A stretch of 64,000 nucleotides of DNA from Brenneria corticis (GTDB lineage Bacteria > Pseudomonadota > Gammaproteobacteria > Enterobacterales > Enterobacteriaceae), in assembly GCF_003115855.1 (NCBI RefSeq), contig NZ_KZ819080.1, positions 119,796-183,795 of the forward strand. Direction: 5' to 3'. Below, in pieces: positions 60,494 to 64,000 of the stretch; positions within the stretch are counted from its first letter, which is position 1; each line of letters begins with the position of its first letter. Below the pieces are notes generated by a model. It saw only the letters and a list, made by a program, of their open reading frames with translations, was not told the DNA's origin and made no database searches. Made by a program: the position numbers and the translations under genes.

Positions 60494-61306
60494 ATGAAGA
60501 AAAACCGCGCTTTTTTAAAATGGGCTGGTGGCAAATATCCACTGGTGGAAGAGATTCGTCGCTACTTACCCGAGGGAGACTGCCTTATCGAGCCTTTTGT
60601 CGGTGCGGGTTCCGTATTTTTGAATACCGAGTACGACAGCTATATATTGGCCGATATTAATAGCGATCTCATTAATCTCTACAATATCGTCAAGTCGAAT
60701 ACTGATGATTTTGTCCGCGACTCGCGCAAGCTTTTTACTGATGAAGTGAATACTTCAGAGGTTTTCTATCTGCTGCGCCAGGAGTTTAATCTCTGCACTG
60801 ACGCCTACCGGCGCGCGGTATTGTTTCTTTATCTCAATCGCCATTGTTATAACGGCCTGTGCCGCTATAACATGCGCGGTGAATTTAATGTGCCGTTCGG
60901 GCGTTATAAAAAGCCCTATTTCCCGGAAGATGAAATTCGCTGGTTCGCCTTTAAGGCCAGGAACGCCACCTTTGTTTGCGAGCACTACCAGCAAACGCTG
61001 ATTAAAGCCGCGCCGGGTTCGGTGGTTTATTGCGATCCCCCTTACGCGCCCTTATCGGCGACCGCGAACTTTACCGCGTACCACACCAATAATTTTAATA
61101 ATGTCGACCAGCAAGATCTGGCCCGCATGGCCCATCGCTTATCGGTTGAATACCGCATCCCGGTGCTGATTTCCAACCACGATACGGTATTGACCCGCGA
61201 GTGGTATCAGGATGCTTCACTTTATGTGGTAAAAGCGCGCCGAACCATTAGCCGCAATATTCTGGGTCGTAGTAAAGTGAACGAGCTGCTGGCCCTGTAT
61301 TGCTGA
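60494..61306 (+). CDS. dam: DNA adenine methyltransferase Dam
   Basis: This 270-residue N6-adenine methyltransferase modifies GATC sites, guiding mismatch repair and replication timing. The SAM-binding FLKWAGGKYPL and EPFVGAGSVFLN and the catalytic DPPY in VVYCDPPYAPLSATANFTAYH are intact. It is close to E. coli Dam (278) and lacks only part of the C-terminal tail. Its place after damX is the canonical one. Confidence 0.97.
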   Translation: MKKNRAFLKWAGGKYPLVEEIRRYLPEGDCLIEPFVGAGSVFLNTEYDSYILADINSDLINLYNIVKSNTDDFVRDSRKLFTDEVNTSEVFYLLRQEFNLCTDAYRRAVLFLYLNRHCYNGLCRYNMRGEFNVPFGRYKKPYFPEDEIRWFAFKARNATFVCEHYQQTLIKAAPGSVVYCDPPYAPLSATANFTAYHTNNFNNVDQQDLARMAHRLSVEYRIPVLISNHDTVLTREWYQDASLYVVKARRTISRNILGRSKVNELLALYC

Positions 61307-61464
61307 CGCCCGAAGCCGATAGGCAACGGTAGACGGGACGGCGCGGCGACAGCCGGGTATGATTGACCGCAGGTTGGGTTGCGCAGCAGCCATTGGCGAT
61401 CGGGATGATGGAGCAACCGGCATCCCGGCAGCAGGAGTTCGGACTTTATCGTTTGGAGATACGA

Positions 61465-62142
61465 ATGAAACCGTTTTTAATCGCCCCGTCTATTCTGTCG
61501 GCCGACTTCGCCCGGCTTGGCGAAGATACCGCCAACGTGCTGGCGGCCGGCGCCGACGTGGTTCACTTTGACGTGATGGACAACCACTATGTGCCTAATC
61601 TGACCATTGGTCCGCTGGTGCTTAAATCTTTGCGGGACTACGGCATCGGCGCGCCGATTGATGTGCATTTAATGGTTAAGCCGGTCGATCGCATCATTCC
61701 CGACTTCGCGCAGGCGGGGGCCAGTTTCATCACCTTCCATCCCGAGGCTTCGGAGCATCTCGACCGCTCCCTGCAGCTGATCAAGGATCACGGCTGTAAA
61801 GCCGGTCTGGTTTTCAATCCCGCCACGCCGCTGAGCTACCTCGACTACGTGATGGACAAGGTGGATATTATTTTGCTGATGTCGGTCAACCCCGGCTTCG
61901 GCGGGCAGTCCTTTATCCCCGCCACCCTGGATAAGCTGCGGCAGGCGCGCCGGCGGATTGACGACAGCGGTTATGATATCCGTCTGGAAGTGGACGGCGG
62001 CGTCAAGGTCGATAATATCGGCGCCATCGCCGCCGCGGGCGCCGATATGTTTGTGGCCGGCTCCGCCATTTTCAGCCAGCCGGACTACCGCTTGGTCATC
62101 GAGCAGATGCGCGGCGAATTGGCGCGGGTGACCCATGAATGA
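61465..62142 (+). CDS. rpe: Ribulose-phosphate 3-epimerase
   Basis: This 225-residue TIM-barrel enzyme is the same length as E. coli Rpe and interconverts ribulose-5-phosphate and xylulose-5-phosphate. Metal and catalytic residues lie in APSILSADFARLG, VVHFDVMDNHYVPNLTIGP, DVHLMVKPVDR, MSVNPGFGGQSFIP and LEVDGGVKVDN. The ATG at 61465 has GGAG six bases upstream. The open frame extends 34 codons upstream without support. It overlaps gph by 8 bp and also links to the pentose phosphates produced by ula catabolism. Confidence 0.97.
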   Translation: MKPFLIAPSILSADFARLGEDTANVLAAGADVVHFDVMDNHYVPNLTIGPLVLKSLRDYGIGAPIDVHLMVKPVDRIIPDFAQAGASFITFHPEASEHLDRSLQLIKDHGCKAGLVFNPATPLSYLDYVMDKVDIILLMSVNPGFGGQSFIPATLDKLRQARRRIDDSGYDIRLEVDGGVKVDNIGAIAAAGADMFVAGSAIFSQPDYRLVIEQMRGELARVTHE

Positions 62143-62839
62143 CGCGATGCCCATCCGCGGGCTGGCGTTCGACCTCGACGGCACGCTGATTAACAGCGCG
62201 CCGGGGCTGGCCGAGGCGTTGGATTTGGCGCTACAGGCGCAGTCGCTTCCGGCGGCGGGGGAAGAACGGGTCGCCGTCTGGATCGGCAACGGCGCCGATG
62301 TGCTGGTCGAGCGGGCGCTGCGCTGGGCGGGCGTGGAGCCTACGCCGCAGCGTATCCGCGCCACCCGCGAGCAGTTCGATCGCTATTACGCGCAGACGGC
62401 GGAGCGCGGCAGCGCGCTGTTCCCGCAGGTAAAAGAGACGCTGGCGCAGCTGGCGCGGCAGGGGTTTCCCATGGCCGTGGTGACCAATAAACCCACGCCT
62501 TTTGTCGGTCCTTTGCTGGCGTCGCTGGGCATTGCCGCCTATTTTTCCCTGATTATCGGCGGTGACGACGTTATCGCTAAAAAGCCCCATCCGGCCCCGC
62601 TGTATCTGGTGCTGGGCAAGCTGGGACTACGGGCCGGCGAGTTGCTGTTCGTCGGCGACTCCCGCAATGATATTCAGGCGTCCCTGGCCGCCGGCTGCCC
62701 CTGCGTCGGTATGACCTACGGATATAACTATGGCGAAGCGATCGCCTTGAGCCGCCCGGACCGGGTGCTGGATCGTTTTGCCGACCTATTGCCCCTTGTC
62801 GGGCCGTTATCTTCAAAAAATCAGGAAACATTAGTATGA
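62135..62839 (+). CDS. gph: Phosphoglycolate phosphatase
   Basis: This 234-residue HAD phosphatase has motif I LAFDLDGTLINSAPGLAEALD, motif II VVTNKPTPFVGPLLASLGI and motif III GDDVIAKKPHPAPL...LFVGDSRNDIQASLAAG. It removes phosphate from 2-phosphoglycolate formed during DNA repair. It is somewhat shorter than E. coli Gph (252), mainly at the C-terminus. It overlaps rpe by 8 bp and trpS by 4 bp (ATGA). Confidence 0.95.
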   Translation: MNDAMPIRGLAFDLDGTLINSAPGLAEALDLALQAQSLPAAGEERVAVWIGNGADVLVERALRWAGVEPTPQRIRATREQFDRYYAQTAERGSALFPQVKETLAQLARQGFPMAVVTNKPTPFVGPLLASLGIAAYFSLIIGGDDVIAKKPHPAPLYLVLGKLGLRAGELLFVGDSRNDIQASLAAGCPCVGMTYGYNYGEAIALSRPDRVLDRFADLLPLVGPLSSKNQETLV

Positions 62840-63840
62840 GCAAGCCCATTGTATTTAGCGGCGCGCAGCCGTCTGGTGAATTGACCATTGGCAACTACAT
62901 GGGTGCGTTACGTCAGTGGGTTAATATGCAGGATGACTACGATTGCATCTATTGCATCGTTGATTTGCATGCCATTACGGTACGTCAGGATGCGCAGCAG
63001 CTACGCAAGGCAACGCTGGATACGCTGGCGCTTTATCTGGCCTGCGGCATCGATCCGCAGAAAAGCACCATCTTCGTACAGTCGCACGTTCCCGAACATA
63101 CCCAGTTAAGCTGGGTGCTGAACTGTTACGCCTATTTCGGCGAACTGAGCCGCATGACGCAGTTTAAAGATAAGTCGGCGCGCTATGAAGAGAACATCAA
63201 CGCCGGTTTGTTTGATTATCCGGTGCTGATGGCGGCCGATATCCTGCTGTATCAGACCGCGCAGGTGCCGGTGGGTGAAGATCAGAAGCAGCATCTGGAG
63301 CTGAGCCGCGATATCGCCCAACGCTTCAATACGCTTTACGGCGAAACTTTCAAAGTGCCGGAGCCGTTTATACCGAAGTCGGGCGCGCGGGTGATGTCTT
63401 TGCTGGATCCGAGCAAAAAGATGTCCAAGTCCGACGAAAACCGCAACAACGTGATCGGCCTGCTGGAAGATCCGAAGTCGGTGGTGAAGAAAATCAAACG
63501 TGCGGTAACCGACTCCGATGAGCCGCCTGTGGTGCGCTATGACGTGGCGAATAAAGCCGGGGTGTCCAACCTGCTGGATATTCTTGCGGCGGTGACCGGG
63601 AAAACCATTGCCGAACTGGAGCAGGAGTTCAGCGGCAAGATGTACGGCCACCTGAAAGGGGCGGTCGCCGACGCGGTATCCGGCATGTTGTCCGAATTGC
63701 AGGAGCGTTACCACCGTTTCCGCAATGACGAAGCCTTCCTGCAGCAGGTGATGCGCGACGGCGCCGAAAAAGCCGGCGCCGTCGCGCAGCAGACCCTGAA
63801 GCGAGTCTACGACGCCGTGGGTTTTGTCGCGCGTCCGTAA
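62836..63840 (+). CDS. trpS: Tryptophanyl-tRNA synthetase
   Basis: This 334-residue class I synthetase is the same length as E. coli TrpS. The HIGH-like motif is TIGNYMGALRQW (preceded by FSGAQPSGEL) and the KMSKS motif is in LLDPSKKMSKSDENRNN. It is the last gene of the dam superoperon; palindromic repeats follow. Confidence 0.97.
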   Translation: MSKPIVFSGAQPSGELTIGNYMGALRQWVNMQDDYDCIYCIVDLHAITVRQDAQQLRKATLDTLALYLACGIDPQKSTIFVQSHVPEHTQLSWVLNCYAYFGELSRMTQFKDKSARYEENINAGLFDYPVLMAADILLYQTAQVPVGEDQKQHLELSRDIAQRFNTLYGETFKVPEPFIPKSGARVMSLLDPSKKMSKSDENRNNVIGLLEDPKSVVKKIKRAVTDSDEPPVVRYDVANKAGVSNLLDILAAVTGKTIAELEQEFSGKMYGHLKGAVADAVSGMLSELQERYHRFRNDEAFLQQVMRDGAEKAGAVAQQTLKRVYDAVGFVARP

Positions 63841-63850
63841 GCCCGGCCAT

Positions 63851-63939
63851 CCCTCCCCCTGACAAATGGGAGGTCGGGAGGGGGGAGCGGCAGGCGTCGC
63901 CTGAGTAGTGTTTCACCCCACCCCAGCCCTCCCTTTCGC
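63851..63939. repeat. Partial copies of the GC-rich palindromic repeat found at 30211-30292
   Basis: 63851-63886 resembles one half of that element (CTCCCCCTG ... GGGAGGGGG), and 63914-63939 (CACCCCACCCCAGCCCTCC then CTTTCGC) resembles its other end. The second copy stops abruptly at the hairpin loop TTCGC, where a possible insertion-sequence terminus begins. Confidence 0.65.
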
Positions 63940-64000
63940 CTGTCTCTTAGTCACATATTTACTGTTAACGGTATATGTGAGTTCAGCGCTATTTCGTGCG
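63940..64000. mobile_element. Possible terminus of an IS4-family insertion sequence (runs off right edge)
   Basis: From 63940 the sequence reads CTGTCTCTTAGTCACATAT, which resembles the CTGTCTCTT-type ends of IS4-family (IS50/Tn5 group) elements. A TCACATAT/ATATGTGA inverted repeat follows (63951-63958 and 63973-63980). It begins exactly where the palindromic repeat is interrupted. No transposase is visible because only 61 bases remain. Confidence 0.45.

Overview
The window is chromosomal DNA from a member of the Enterobacterales. The backbone follows the E. coli 75-76 min region in order: glpD, glpE, glpG, glpR, malP, malQ, nfuA, gntX, bioH, tex, greB, ompR, envZ, pckA, hslO, hslR, yrfG, igaA, nudE, mrcA, hofMNOPQ, aroK, aroB, damX, dam, rpe, gph, trpS. 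Most encoded proteins match their E. coli counterparts nearly end to end. The GC-rich coding sequence, the GC-rich palindromic intergenic repeats and the accessory genes suggest a Pectobacteriaceae-like lineage (Brenneria, Dickeya or Sodalis relatives). The genus cannot be fixed from sequence reading alone.

Layout. 1-1481: end of a ydhY-ydhV electron-transfer operon that runs off the left edge. 1482-2309: AT-rich, repeat-bearing intergenic DNA. 2310-3952: glpD with GlpR-like operators and a CRP-like site. 3996-10920: a complete L-ascorbate utilisation locus, ulaABCDEF divergent from ulaG and followed by ulaR, lying between glpD and glpE. 11013-11336: glpE. 11396-16584: a second accessory block lying between glpE and glpG, made of a tripartite tricarboxylate-type transporter, a DapA-family aldolase and a DeoR-HTH/ribokinase fusion. 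16855-25261: glpG, glpR, malPQ (without malT at its usual place), nfuA, gntX, bioH. 25363-29620: an operon-like row of alkaline phosphatase, a DUF3299-type exported protein, an ABC ATPase and a His-rich FtsX-type permease, where E. coli has feoABC. 29829-32629: an orphan DUF559 nuclease-like gene, a palindromic repeat and tex. 32932-40535: accessory metabolic genes between tex and greB (a citrate synthase paralogue with an altered active site, poxB, a MetQNI-like transporter, and a two-domain acyltransferase resembling the ornithine-lipid synthase OlsF). 40679-63840: conserved backbone. The right edge carries partial copies of a GC-rich palindromic repeat, the last apparently cut by the terminus of an insertion sequence.

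How the genes work together. The glp genes handle glycerol-3-phosphate (GlpD oxidises it, GlpR represses, GlpE is a sulfurtransferase, GlpG a rhomboid protease). The ula genes import L-ascorbate as its 6-phosphate and convert it to D-xylulose-5-phosphate. malPQ degrade maltodextrins. OmpR/EnvZ and IgaA sense the envelope, MrcA builds peptidoglycan, and HofM-Q resemble the type IV pilus/DNA-uptake assembly platform. The aroK-to-trpS stretch is the classical dam superoperon.

The best candidates for undescribed biology are the alkaline phosphatase/DUF3299/His-rich ABC operon, the HTH-kinase fusion with an internal ribosome-binding site in its TTT/aldolase operon, the His-to-Asn citrate synthase paralogue, and a mirror-symmetric pair of short tandem-repeat arrays between envZ and pckA.
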